From Chthoniobacter flavus (GTDB lineage Bacteria > Verrucomicrobiota > Verrucomicrobiia > Chthoniobacterales > Terrimicrobiaceae), in assembly GCA_945903555.1 (NCBI GenBank), contig CAMDOJ010000001.1:1-51869 (forward strand): DNA of 51,869 nt. Direction: 5' to 3'. The notes under the pieces were generated by a model. It was given only the letters and a program-made list of their open reading frames with translations. It was not told the DNA's origin and made no database searches. Shown one piece after another: positions 26,561-34,219 of this stretch. Numbering within the stretch: the first letter of the stretch is position 1; each line of letters starts with the position of its first letter. A program made the translations under genes and the position numbers.

Positions 26561-27013
26561 TCACAAGCCGATATCGACTGCGACGCGCTGGTAGATTGAC
26601 GCATTGGCTTCGCAGGAGGCGGCGTGTCTCGCTTTCGACCAGATCTCAAATCGTCTGCCTGCTCCTATAAATACAATGTCACCCGTGAGATCCGCCGCAA
26701 CCGCATGGGACTCCGGCACGAGAACTCGACCTTGCTTGTCGGGGCAGACTTTGTGGGCCGCGCTGAAAAATTGTCGTATCGCTTGGCGCTTTTCTTGTGC
26801 CGAGGCCCCCGAGGTGAGGATTCGTTGCTCAGTTGCGTGGAATTCCTCGGTAGGCATGACCATGAGGTAACCTTCCTGCGGATGTGGAATTACAAAAAAC
26901 TCCGCGTTATCGGGAGTTACCCATGTCGATGGGATCGCCGCACGCTTCTTGGCGTCCAACGCTCTCTCATAAGTCCCCGAATACAGGGGCGCTAATGGGA
27001 TTTCTTGCGGCAT
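26561..27013 (-). CDS. mraZ: Transcriptional regulator MraZ
   Basis: AbrB/SpoVT-fold DNA-binding protein that in studied bacteria autorepresses the dcw promoter. The 150-residue protein has the two repeated swapped-hairpin halves with their D-x-x-x-R motifs, LDAKKRAAIP near residue 20 and PDKQGRVLVP near residue 92, which form the DNA-binding ring. It is the first gene of the cluster, with 112 bases to rsmH. Directly upstream is an array of TGGG boxes at 10-base spacing, the binding pattern known for MraZ. Autoregulation of the whole cluster is a strong inference. Confidence 0.95.
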   Translation of the reverse strand: MPQEIPLAPLYSGTYERALDAKKRAAIPSTWVTPDNAEFFVIPHPQEGYLMVMPTEEFHATEQRILTSGASAQEKRQAIRQFFSAAHKVCPDKQGRVLVPESHAVAADLTGDIVFIGAGRRFEIWSKARHAASCEANASIYQRVAVDIGL

Positions 27014-27040
27014 TTTATTAGGTTAGTTTAGACAAAAATC

Positions 27041-27074
27041 ACCACGAGTTCCCACTTTCACCCACTTTTCCCCA
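27041..27074 (-). promoter_or_regulatory. MraZ operator: 10-bp-period TGGG boxes upstream of mraZ
   Basis: On the minus strand three identical TGGG boxes start exactly 10 bases apart (27074-27071, 27064-27061, 27054-27051), and a fourth, degenerate TGGT follows at 27044-27041. Direct TGGG repeats at 10-base spacing upstream of mraZ are the known MraZ binding pattern in Escherichia coli and Mycoplasma. The last box ends 27 bases before the mraZ start codon, suitable for autorepression. Confidence 0.8.
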
Positions 27075-27149
27075 TTTCGCAATCTAAAAGTTTCTTTTTT
27101 TTTGCAGGCGGGGTGAGTGGAGATTGTTGGGCGAGATTTTTTAAAACGA

Positions 27150-27178
27150 TTGACCTCTGCACGAACCTGCGAGAAGCA
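27150..27178 (+). promoter_or_regulatory. Possible thiC promoter
   Basis: TTGACC at 27150-27155 resembles a -35 box. The hexamer 17-18 bases further (GAAGCA/AAGCAT) is a poor -10. Its position just before the TPP riboswitch is right, so a promoter must be close, but these boxes are only a suggestion. Confidence 0.3.
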
Positions 27179-27186
27179 TGGAGATG

Positions 27187-27283
27187 TGCAGGGGAGCCTA
27201 TGATGGGCTGAGAGTTCTGGAGTGGTCATTCACGACCAGAAGACCCTTTGAACCTGAAACGGATCACACCGGCGGAGGGAGCA
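27187..27283 (+). ncRNA. TPP (THI-box) riboswitch
   Basis: The conserved thiamine pyrophosphate aptamer is easily recognised: GGGGAGCC and GGCTGAGAG on the pyrimidine-sensing arm, then GACCCTTTGAACCTG, and ACCGGCGGAGGGA closing the pyrophosphate-sensing arm. TGC at 27187 and GCA at 27281 can form the base of P1. A variable P3 arm (TGGTC/GACCA) is present between the halves. About 98 bases separate it from the thiC ATG. No obvious Shine-Dalgarno sequence is present before thiC, and no strong terminator stem was seen in that spacer, so the mode of control is open. Confidence 0.93.
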
Positions 27284-27381
27284 GCGGAGACAGCGATGGA
27301 GTTCGAGTCTTTGGTGGCTTTTCATTGGAGTGCGTTTTTGGCGAAAGCACAAAAAGTCTAACAAAATAAAATCCATCGAAA

Positions 27382-29355
27382 ATGATTGCACCAATTGAAG
27401 CCTTTGAGCCCAAAAGCAGCGACCCCCTTCCGAACTCTAAGAAAGCATACGTTTCCGGAGTTCTTCATTCCGATGTGCGTGTGCCGATGAGGGAGATTGG
27501 GCTTTCGGACACGAAGCGCATGGATGGCACGATTGAGGAGAACAAATCGGTTTGCGTTTATGATGCCTCGGGGCCATGGGGTGATGAGGCATTTGATGGT
27601 GATGTGGAGAATGGTCTTCCAGCGCTGCGTGCCTCTTGGATCCAGTCTAGGGCAGATGTGGAAGAGTATGTCGGACGTGAAATCAAGCCGCAGGATAATG
27701 GTTACCTGACCCGCGTTCATGCCGACTATGCGAGCAATGCGGAGCGCAATAGATTGGTGGAGTTTCCCGGGTTGCGTCGCAAGCCGCTTCGCGCTTCGGC
27801 GGGGCATCCCGTCACGCAATTATGGTATGCACGGCAGGGCGTGATCACTCCGGAGATGGAATTCATCGCGATCCGTGAAAATATGGGGCGAGCCAAAATC
27901 GCCGATCTCGCTGACGACATCGCCCGAAACCATCTCGACAAGCAGCACGCCGGGTCTACTCAAATATCGAACTCCGCGACCGGGAGCACGGATTACACGC
28001 CTTCGATCTTTCGACGATTCCCGCAGCGTATTCCCAACGAGATAACGCCAGAATTTGTTCGATCCGAAGTCGCCGCCGGTCGGGCTATTATCCCAGCAAA
28101 CATCAACCATCCTGAACTTGAGCCGATGATTATCGGGCGGAATTTTTTGGTGAAAATCAATGCGAATATCGGCAATAGCGCCGTGGCATCGAGCATTGAT
28201 GAGGAAGTCGAGAAGATGCGCTGGGCAACAAAGTGGGGCGCGGATACCGTGATGGATCTTTCCACCGGAAAAAATATCCACGCCACGCGTGAGTGGATTC
28301 TTCGCAATTCGCCAGTGCCGATCGGCACAGTGCCTATCTATCAAGCTTTAGAAAAGGTCGGAGGAAAAGCGGAGGACCTCACATGGGAAATCTTCCGCGA
28401 CACACTCATTGAACAGGCGGAGCAGGGAGTGGATTACTTCACGATTCACGCCGGGGTCCTCTTGCGCTTCGTACCGCTCACGGCGCGCCGCATGACGGGC
28501 ATTGTCTCGCGGGGCGGCAGCATCATGGCAAAGTGGTGCCTGTCTCATCACAAGGAGAATTTCCTCTACACGCATTGGGACGACATCTGTGATATTATGG
28601 CGGCTTATGACGTGAGCTTCAGTATTGGAGATGGTCTGCGGCCTGGTTCGATCGCTGACGCAAACGACCAAGCTCAATTTGGAGAACTGCAGGTGCAGGG
28701 CGAACTCACCGACCGCGCTTGGGCGAAGGGAGTCCAAGTCATGAACGAAGGGCCTGGTCACGTGCCTATGCACATGATTGAAGAAAATATGGCCAAGCAA
28801 CTCGAGTGGTGCCACGAGGCCCCCTTCTACACGCTTGGGCCACTCACGACGGACATCGCCCCTGGCTATGACCACATCACAAGCGGCATCGGTGCGGCAA
28901 TGATCGGATGGTATGGTTGCGCGATGCTCTGCTACGTCACGCCAAAGGAGCACCTCGGTCTGCCGAATAAAAAAGACGTTAAGGACGGAGTAATCACATA
29001 CAAGATTGCGGCCCATGCTGCCGACCTCGCGAAGGGACACCCCGGTGCGCAATATCGTGACAACGCGATATCCAAGGCCCGCTTCGAATTTCGCTGGGAA
29101 GACCAATTCAATCTCGGCCTTGATCCTGTAACCGCGAGGGAATTCCATGATGAAACCCTGCCGCAGGATGGGGCTAAAACGGCGCATTTTTGCTCTATGT
29201 GCGGACCGCATTTTTGCTCGATGAAGATCACGGAAGACGTCCGTAGGTATGCCGCTGAACAAGGTATCGCTGAAGACGAGGCGCTTCAGCAGGGCATGGA
29301 TGCGAAAGCCAAGGAATTCGTTGAAACGGGAGCCGAGGTCTACGTGAAAGCGTGA
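27382..29355 (+). CDS. thiC: Phosphomethylpyrimidine synthase ThiC
   Basis: Radical-SAM enzyme converting aminoimidazole ribotide to hydroxymethylpyrimidine phosphate for thiamine synthesis. The 657-residue protein has the N-terminal ThiC-associated domain, the barrel with NINHPELEPMIIGRNFLVKI, GADTVMDLSTGKNIHATREW and MNEGPGHVPMHMIEEN. The C-terminal cluster motif CSMCGPHFC (C604, C607, C612) ligates the catalytic [4Fe-4S] cluster. It is preceded by a TPP riboswitch, so thiamine pyrophosphate should reduce its expression. It is divergent from mraZ. Other thiamine genes are not in the window. Confidence 0.98.
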   Translation: MIAPIEAFEPKSSDPLPNSKKAYVSGVLHSDVRVPMREIGLSDTKRMDGTIEENKSVCVYDASGPWGDEAFDGDVENGLPALRASWIQSRADVEEYVGREIKPQDNGYLTRVHADYASNAERNRLVEFPGLRRKPLRASAGHPVTQLWYARQGVITPEMEFIAIRENMGRAKIADLADDIARNHLDKQHAGSTQISNSATGSTDYTPSIFRRFPQRIPNEITPEFVRSEVAAGRAIIPANINHPELEPMIIGRNFLVKINANIGNSAVASSIDEEVEKMRWATKWGADTVMDLSTGKNIHATREWILRNSPVPIGTVPIYQALEKVGGKAEDLTWEIFRDTLIEQAEQGVDYFTIHAGVLLRFVPLTARRMTGIVSRGGSIMAKWCLSHHKENFLYTHWDDICDIMAAYDVSFSIGDGLRPGSIADANDQAQFGELQVQGELTDRAWAKGVQVMNEGPGHVPMHMIEENMAKQLEWCHEAPFYTLGPLTTDIAPGYDHITSGIGAAMIGWYGCAMLCYVTPKEHLGLPNKKDVKDGVITYKIAAHAADLAKGHPGAQYRDNAISKARFEFRWEDQFNLGLDPVTAREFHDETLPQDGAKTAHFCSMCGPHFCSMKITEDVRRYAAEQGIAEDEALQQGMDAKAKEFVETGAEVYVKA

Positions 29356-29667
29356 TCTTGGAGATGTGCGGGCAGCTATTTTTTATAGATGATAATCAAG
29401 AGGGCGCATCGAGAATGGCTACAGCTTCGTGGGAGAGATCGAAATATTTGCAAATTTTCCCCTTGCACAAGTTTGAGAACTCTAGTCTACCTAGCCCGTC
29501 CAATGATGGTATCAAGCGTTCAACGCATATTTTCGGTATTCGATTTGTCTGCATGCAGGTGCTGACCTTTTCTTTTTTCAGCGCTCTTTGCGCTTGGATA
29601 CGCAGATCACCCACTCACGCAAACTCGATGTTTGCCGTGATCATTCACCCCCCAACGAGGAGGCACT
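29356..29667. other. Gene-free stretch between thiC and infC
   Basis: About 310 bases with no convincing gene. Open frames of 72 and 106 codons here have no recognisable domain, no good start context, and unlikely composition. The stretch must hold the infC promoter and leader: a TTGCAC at 29464 is the best -35 candidate, without a good -10. A small GCGC/GCGC hairpin lies near 29580-29592. The infC Shine-Dalgarno GAGGAGG ends at 29663. Confidence 0.5.
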
Positions 29668-30267
29668 ATTAATATTAAGGATATTCGCATCAATGAGCGA
29701 ATCCGTGCACGGGAAGTGCGCGTGATTCTTGCAGCAACCAATGAACAGCTTGGCGTCCTGCGCCTAGACGAGGCGATTCGCCGCGCTCGCAGTATCGGGA
29801 TGGATCTGGTCGAGATCGCTCCCAATGCCCAGCCACCCGTATGTCGCATCGTGGATTTCGGTAAGTTCCGCTACGATCTCGCCAAGCAGGAAAAGGAAAA
29901 AAAGCACGTTGTCAACAAGGTCAAGGAGATCAAATTCCGAGTCAATATTGATGAACATGACTACCTCACCAAAGTCCGGCATGCCGAGGATTTCTTGGAT
30001 AAGGGGAATAAGGTTAAAGTGCACCTTCAATTCCGTGGTCGCGAAATGGCTCACCAAGATCTTGGGTTGCTCGTCGTCAAGCGGGTGAAAGAGGATCTTT
30101 CTGGAATGGCCCATGTTGATATGGAGCCGAAGCTCGTTGGACGTGCGATTGGCATGACTCTCAGCCCCCTGCCTGCCAATAAGCGGCACAGGAAATTTTC
30201 CAAGCACGGCGAAATTCTCGAACCCGAGGCGGTCGAGCCCGAGCATGCCGGAGACGATGAAGATTGA
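29668..30267 (+). CDS. infC: Translation initiation factor IF-3, with non-canonical AUU start
   Basis: IF-3 binds the 30S subunit and checks start-codon and initiator-tRNA pairing. Conserved N-terminal residues KDIRINERIRAREVRVI are encoded upstream of the first ATG/GTG/TTG in frame (GTG at 29716), and an in-frame stop lies at 29638-29640. Between them there is no ATG, GTG or TTG. A Shine-Dalgarno GAGGAGG (29657-29663) precedes ATT at 29668, which I take as the start (199 residues); a second ATT at 29674 is the alternative. AUU is the known infC start in E. coli, where IF-3 represses its own synthesis by rejecting it. Both IF-3 domains are complete, including the C-terminal VKVHLQFRGREMAHQDLG. 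It overlaps the next gene. Confidence 0.93.
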   Translation: MNIKDIRINERIRAREVRVILAATNEQLGVLRLDEAIRRARSIGMDLVEIAPNAQPPVCRIVDFGKFRYDLAKQEKEKKHVVNKVKEIKFRVNIDEHDYLTKVRHAEDFLDKGNKVKVHLQFRGREMAHQDLGLLVVKRVKEDLSGMAHVDMEPKLVGRAIGMTLSPLPANKRHRKFSKHGEILEPEAVEPEHAGDDED

Positions 30268-30949
30268 TCGTCGGTTGCTTCTTTTTGATATCGACGGAAC
30301 GCTGATTTCGTCGGGAGGCGCGGGTGAAGCGGCATTGAAAGATGCTATGCTATCGCGCTTCGGCGTCGAAGAGGACTTGGATGGGATCATTCTGGCCGGA
30401 GCTACCGATGGTCGCATCGCGCGTGAGTTACTGGAAAAGCACAGCATCTCGGTTTCCCCTGAGAACGTGTCCGCTTTGCTGGACACTTACCTTGGCCATC
30501 TCACTGAGCGGATCGGGCGGCATGATGGCAGGCTTCTTCCGGGTATCGTTTCTCTTTTAAAAGTTCTTTCCGAACGCACGGATGTCGTCCTCGCCTTGCT
30601 GACAGGCAATGTGAGCCGAGGGGCTAAAATCAAACTCACACACTATGGAGTCTGGGATTTTTTTGAATTCGGAGCTTTTGCGGATGATCACCATGACCGC
30701 AATGAGTTGGGGAAATTTGCGCGTGCACGTGCTTTGGAGCGTCATGGAGAGGATTTTCCACCTTCCCGTATTTACGTTATCGGCGACACGCCGAAGGACA
30801 TCGAGTGTGGGCGTGCGATTGGGGCTTGCACCGTTGCCATTGCGACTGGGCACTACTCCTCAGCCGAGTTGCGCGATCACGCACCGGATTTTCTTTTTGA
30901 GGACCTCTCGGATACGGAGCGGGTGGTAGAGCTTCTCTTCGGCAAGTAG
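30245..30949 (+). CDS. HAD-superfamily phosphatase (phosphoglycolate phosphatase-like)
   Basis: A 234-residue haloacid dehalogenase-type hydrolase. Motif I is LLLFDIDGTLISSGG with the catalytic DxD, motif II is ALLTGNVSRG, and the acidic motif IV is YVIGDTPKDIECGRAIG. A helical cap lies between motif I and II (about residues 25-90), as in Gph/PGMB-type enzymes acting on small phosphorylated metabolites. The substrate cannot be named. The start overlaps infC by 23 bases; an alternative ATG four codons later (MKIDRRLL) would overlap by 11. It is probably co-transcribed with infC, in the place where rpmI-rplT usually follow. It converges on a lipoprotein gene 10 bases away. Confidence 0.88.
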   Translation: MPETMKIDRRLLLFDIDGTLISSGGAGEAALKDAMLSRFGVEEDLDGIILAGATDGRIARELLEKHSISVSPENVSALLDTYLGHLTERIGRHDGRLLPGIVSLLKVLSERTDVVLALLTGNVSRGAKIKLTHYGVWDFFEFGAFADDHHDRNELGKFARARALERHGEDFPPSRIYVIGDTPKDIECGRAIGACTVAIATGHYSSAELRDHAPDFLFEDLSDTERVVELLFGK

Positions 30950-30959
30950 CAAATTGGCT

Positions 30960-31793
30960 TTAAGGGGATACCATTTTTTTGACCGGCACCGTGGGCGGTG
31001 GAGTTATTATTTTTGAGTTCGGTAGGATATCCAAGCGGAGGACGCCTAGTTTTTTGGGGCTGATCGGGGGTCTTTCAAAAAGAAGATTTTTTTGGTGAAG
31101 GTATTCCGACAGGGTGGCGCTGATTTCTCTCGCTGTTCGCGCCGTGTCGAAGCTGACGCCGCTTCGGATGCCATCGGCCACGTGATAGAGAGAGGTGAAG
31201 GCCATTGGGCCACTCAAGGGCACGGCAATGATGCCGCCGATCCCTTGGGTGATATTCGAGCCGCCCGTTGTTTCAAATTCGAGTATCTTGGTCGGCTTGG
31301 ATCCAGAAAGATGATAGACGGCTATGGTGGATTCCATCTTGGTGCCGCCGGCCCCGAAGCCCACAGTGCTTCGCAGAAGTCGGCTGCCTTGGTTCACTCG
31401 AGTAAAGTGACCTTGGATCAACCAGAAATTGCCACGGGGAATCTTGGTGTCCGGCGATAATATTCTGGCTTGGGCCGCATGCGCCGGGAGTCGATCAAGA
31501 AGTTCCCGCGACATATTGGCTTTGAGGTTGGATTTAAACTCTGCCAGATCGTGCCCCTTTCTGTCCACACGCAGAACGATGTCCTCCACCGTAAAAGGCA
31601 TCAAAAATATTTCCTTCGGCGGTGAGGTGGGCGCAAAACTTTCGTCACGCTTCAAGTTGGTGATACTGACGGATGCGCAGGAAGTCAGGAAAAGAGAGAG
31701 GAGGGCGGTCGTGGCTGGATAGGTGATCGATGCCAAAAAAGTTTTTTTCCAAGCGCAGAGGGAGTCGTTGGCGGGGATTTTCAAAGCAGACAC
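30960..31793 (-). CDS. DUF4410-type lipoprotein
   Basis: A 277-residue protein with a hydrophobic stretch and lipobox TALLSLFLTSC (cysteine about residue 39), so it should be lipidated in the cell envelope. The mature part resembles the DUF4410 family: a strand segment with the target phrase IFLMPFTV, LIQGHFTRVNQGSRLLRSTVG, and a glycine-rich GFGAGGTKMESTIAVYHLSG followed by FETTGGSN. The function of this family is unknown. The frame opens with GTG, giving a long n-region; a TTG 19 codons later would give a standard 20-residue signal. A Pro/Lys tail ends the protein. It is divergent from leuB. Confidence 0.72.
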   Translation of the reverse strand: MSALKIPANDSLCAWKKTFLASITYPATTALLSLFLTSCASVSITNLKRDESFAPTSPPKEIFLMPFTVEDIVLRVDRKGHDLAEFKSNLKANMSRELLDRLPAHAAQARILSPDTKIPRGNFWLIQGHFTRVNQGSRLLRSTVGFGAGGTKMESTIAVYHLSGSKPTKILEFETTGGSNITQGIGGIIAVPLSGPMAFTSLYHVADGIRSGVSFDTARTAREISATLSEYLHQKNLLFERPPISPKKLGVLRLDILPNSKIITPPPTVPVKKMVSP

Positions 31794-31898
31794 TTAAGCC
31801 AATCAGACATGTAAATTGTTCTCAAGCGATATTCTGCTCATCGCTTTTTGATTTGCTGGTCTTGATTCTGAAGGCTTGGGCAGATTAAATGAGCGTTT

Positions 31899-33002
31899 AT
31901 GACATCAGATAAAACTTTCCGCATCGCCGTTCTGGCGGGCGACGGGATCGGGCCAGAGGTAATGGCAGAGGGATTGCGTGTTCTTGAAGCAGTTACTAAA
32001 AAATTCGCGATTGGATTGAGTTTTGACCACAAGTTGGTCGGTGGCGCCGCGATTGACGGGCAGGGAAGCGCACTCCCTCAGGAGACGCTCAAGGCCTGTG
32101 AGGAAGCGGATGCGATTCTTTTTGGATCTGTGGGTGGTCCCCAATGGGAATCGCTTCCCGCTAACGAACAACCCGAGCGGGCGGCCCTACTGCCCTTGCG
32201 CAAACATTTTGGTCTTTTCGCCAACCTTCGTCCCGCGATCTGTCTGCCTGAGTTGACCCACGCGTCGCCATTGCATTCGCGGCTTGTCGAGGGCGGGTTC
32301 GATGTTCTCTGTGTCCGCGAGCTCACGGGTGGATTGTATTTCGGAGAGCCCAAATATATCAAAAGCGAGGGTGGGGAGGAATTTGCCGTTGATACCATGA
32401 TTTACTGGGAATCCGAGATCCGTCGTATCGCTCGCGTTGCATTTGAGGCCGCCCGCAAGCGTCGCGGAGAATTGACTTCGGTCGATAAAGCGAACGTGCT
32501 TCAAAATGGCGTGCTTTGGCGCCGGGTCGTAACCGAGTTGGCCCGAGAGTATCCCGATGTGAGTTTGAGGCATCTCTATGTGGACAATGCCGCCATGCAG
32601 TTGATCAAAAATCCTAAGTCTTTCGATGTCGTTCTCGCCGAAAACCTCTTTGGAGATATTTTGAGTGATGAGATGGCCATGATTGCGGGATCACTTGGCA
32701 TGTTGCCTAGCGCGAGCCTCGGGGAGACCACTGGTGGGGCGACTCGATTTGGCATGTATGAGCCAAGTGGCGGTACTGCCCCAGATATTGCGGGCAAGGG
32801 GATCGCAAATCCGATCGCCCAAATCCTCTCAGCAGCCATGCTTCTGAGGTTCTCTCTGGGATGTGAGGAGGCCGCTTGTGCTATCGAAAATGCTGTTAGG
32901 CTTGTTATTTCCAAGGGTTTGAGAACATCGGACATTTATACGCCTGAAACAACGTTGGTGGGAACTTCGGAAATGGGTCAAGCGATTACCGAGAGCCTTT
33001 GA
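31899..33002 (+). CDS. leuB: 3-isopropylmalate dehydrogenase
   Basis: NAD-dependent oxidative decarboxylase of leucine synthesis. The 367-residue protein shows IAVLAGDGIGPEVMAEG at the start, VGGPQWE, the substrate-binding VRELTGGLYFGEPK, the catalytic lysine region SVDKANVLQNGVLWR and the metal-binding NLFGDILSDEMAMIAGSLG, followed by EPSGGTAPDIAGKGIANP. The loop VRELTGGLYFG distinguishes it from isocitrate dehydrogenase. It stands alone, with no other leu gene adjacent, between a divergent lipoprotein gene and mreB. Confidence 0.97.
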   Translation: MTSDKTFRIAVLAGDGIGPEVMAEGLRVLEAVTKKFAIGLSFDHKLVGGAAIDGQGSALPQETLKACEEADAILFGSVGGPQWESLPANEQPERAALLPLRKHFGLFANLRPAICLPELTHASPLHSRLVEGGFDVLCVRELTGGLYFGEPKYIKSEGGEEFAVDTMIYWESEIRRIARVAFEAARKRRGELTSVDKANVLQNGVLWRRVVTELAREYPDVSLRHLYVDNAAMQLIKNPKSFDVVLAENLFGDILSDEMAMIAGSLGMLPSASLGETTGGATRFGMYEPSGGTAPDIAGKGIANPIAQILSAAMLLRFSLGCEEAACAIENAVRLVISKGLRTSDIYTPETTLVGTSEMGQAITESL

Positions 33003-33035
33003 TCTCGGCGGAAAATCAAATCACCAAACTAAGCC

Positions 33036-33067
33036 TTGACCCGGTGAATGGTGGCCTCCAGTATAAA
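33036..33067 (+). promoter_or_regulatory. Possible mreB promoter
   Basis: TTGACC at 33036-33041 and TATAAA at 33062-33067 resemble -35 and -10 boxes, but their 20-base spacing is longer than ideal. They lie about 100 bases before mreB, in the only gap ahead of the mre operon. Confidence 0.35.
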
Positions 33068-33165
33068 TCGTTGTTTAAAAAAAGCTGAAGGATTCCCCCT
33101 CTTAAAAAAAGTCCGGTTCCCAATGCATTTTAAAAACACACACAATCCATTTTCTCTAAAATTCG

Positions 33166-34203
33166 ATGTTTGATAATCTTCTTGGACTCTTCTCTAGCGA
33201 CATAGGTATCGACCTTGGCACAGCAAACACACTCGTTTACGTCAAAGATCAAGGAATTGTTCTGCGTGAACCCTCCGTGGTTGCGGTTCAGCAAGGCACC
33301 AACCGTGTTTTGGCCGTTGGCAACGAAGCAAAACGAATGCTTGGCCGAACCCCAGGCAATATTGTTGCCATCCGACCACTCAAAGACGGCGTTATTGCCG
33401 ACTTCGAGATCACGGAGGCCATGTTGCGCCACTTTATCAGCAAGGTGCACAACCGTCGTCGTATGGTTCGCCCTCGCGTGGTCGTGGCTGTGCCTAGCGG
33501 CATCACGGAAGTCGAAAAGCGCGCTGTGAAAGATTCCGCCACCCATGCTGGTGCGCGTGAAGTTTATTTGATCGAGGAACCTATGGCCGCCGCGATCGGT
33601 GTCGGTCTTCCTGTGCAGGATGCGGCCGGCAATATGATTGTGGATATTGGCGGCGGTACGACCGAAGTTGCTCTCATTTCGCTCTCGGGTATTGTGTTCA
33701 GCCGAAGCGTTCGCGTTGCCGGCGATGAGCTAGATGAAGCGATCACCGTCTACATGAAGCGCGCTTACAACCTAATGATCGGTGAGCGCACGGCGGAGGA
33801 AATAAAAATTAAAATTGGTTCAGCTTACAAGTTGGAGAAGGAAGTGTGCCTCGAAGTGAAGGGGCGGGATCTTGTTGCTGGACTGCCTAAAACTATTTCC
33901 ATTACGTCACAAGAAGTTCGCGAGGCCCTTATGGAACCGCTTTCTACCATCGTGGACTCGGTTCGTATCACGCTGGAGCGTTGTCCGCCGGAACTTTCAG
34001 CCGATCTCGTGGATCGTGGTCTTGTCCTCGCTGGTGGTGGTGCCCTCTTGCGTGGCTTGGATCGACTCATCTCCGAGGCGACTGGACTTCCTGTTCATGT
34101 GGCTGAAGATCCATTGAGTGCGGTGGCCGAAGGGACTGGTCGCGCGCTCTCCGAGTTGAAATTCCTTAAAGCCGTTTCATCCGAACGGCCTCACGGTCGT
34201 TGA
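33166..34203 (+). CDS. mreB: Rod shape-determining protein MreB
   Basis: Actin-like ATPase that forms membrane-bound filaments and organises lateral wall synthesis. The 345-residue protein has DIGIDLGTANTLVYVK (phosphate 1), VVVAVPSGITEVEKRAV, IEEPMAAAIGVGLPV, MIVDIGGGTTEVALISL (phosphate 2) and LVLAGGGALLRGLD (adenosine). Length and order are standard. It opens the mreB-mreC-mreD-mrdA-rng operon, implying a rod or elongated cell at some stage. Confidence 0.98.
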   Translation: MFDNLLGLFSSDIGIDLGTANTLVYVKDQGIVLREPSVVAVQQGTNRVLAVGNEAKRMLGRTPGNIVAIRPLKDGVIADFEITEAMLRHFISKVHNRRRMVRPRVVVAVPSGITEVEKRAVKDSATHAGAREVYLIEEPMAAAIGVGLPVQDAAGNMIVDIGGGTTEVALISLSGIVFSRSVRVAGDELDEAITVYMKRAYNLMIGERTAEEIKIKIGSAYKLEKEVCLEVKGRDLVAGLPKTISITSQEVREALMEPLSTIVDSVRITLERCPPELSADLVDRGLVLAGGGALLRGLDRLISEATGLPVHVAEDPLSAVAEGTGRALSELKFLKAVSSERPHGR

Positions 34204-34219
34204 TCTGGAACGTTCTCAA

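Noticed and set aside
27023..27229. A 68-codon minus-strand frame over the mraZ-thiC gap
   Set aside because: It covers the riboswitch and the MraZ boxes, which explain the sequence; no protein features.
28348..29262. A 304-codon minus-strand frame opposite thiC
   Set aside because: It is the antisense shadow of a highly conserved gene, with no recognisable domain and arginine/histidine-rich nonsense composition.
29352..29672. A 106-codon plus-strand frame between thiC and infC
   Set aside because: It overlaps the thiC stop, has no ribosome site or domain, and ends across the infC start region; codon choice looks random.
29716..30267. GTG at 29716 as the infC start
   Set aside because: It would remove the conserved KDIRINERIRARE segment of IF-3 and has no Shine-Dalgarno sequence at proper distance.
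29764..30486. A 240-codon minus-strand frame across infC and the HAD gene
   Set aside because: It spans two conserved genes on the other strand and has no motif.
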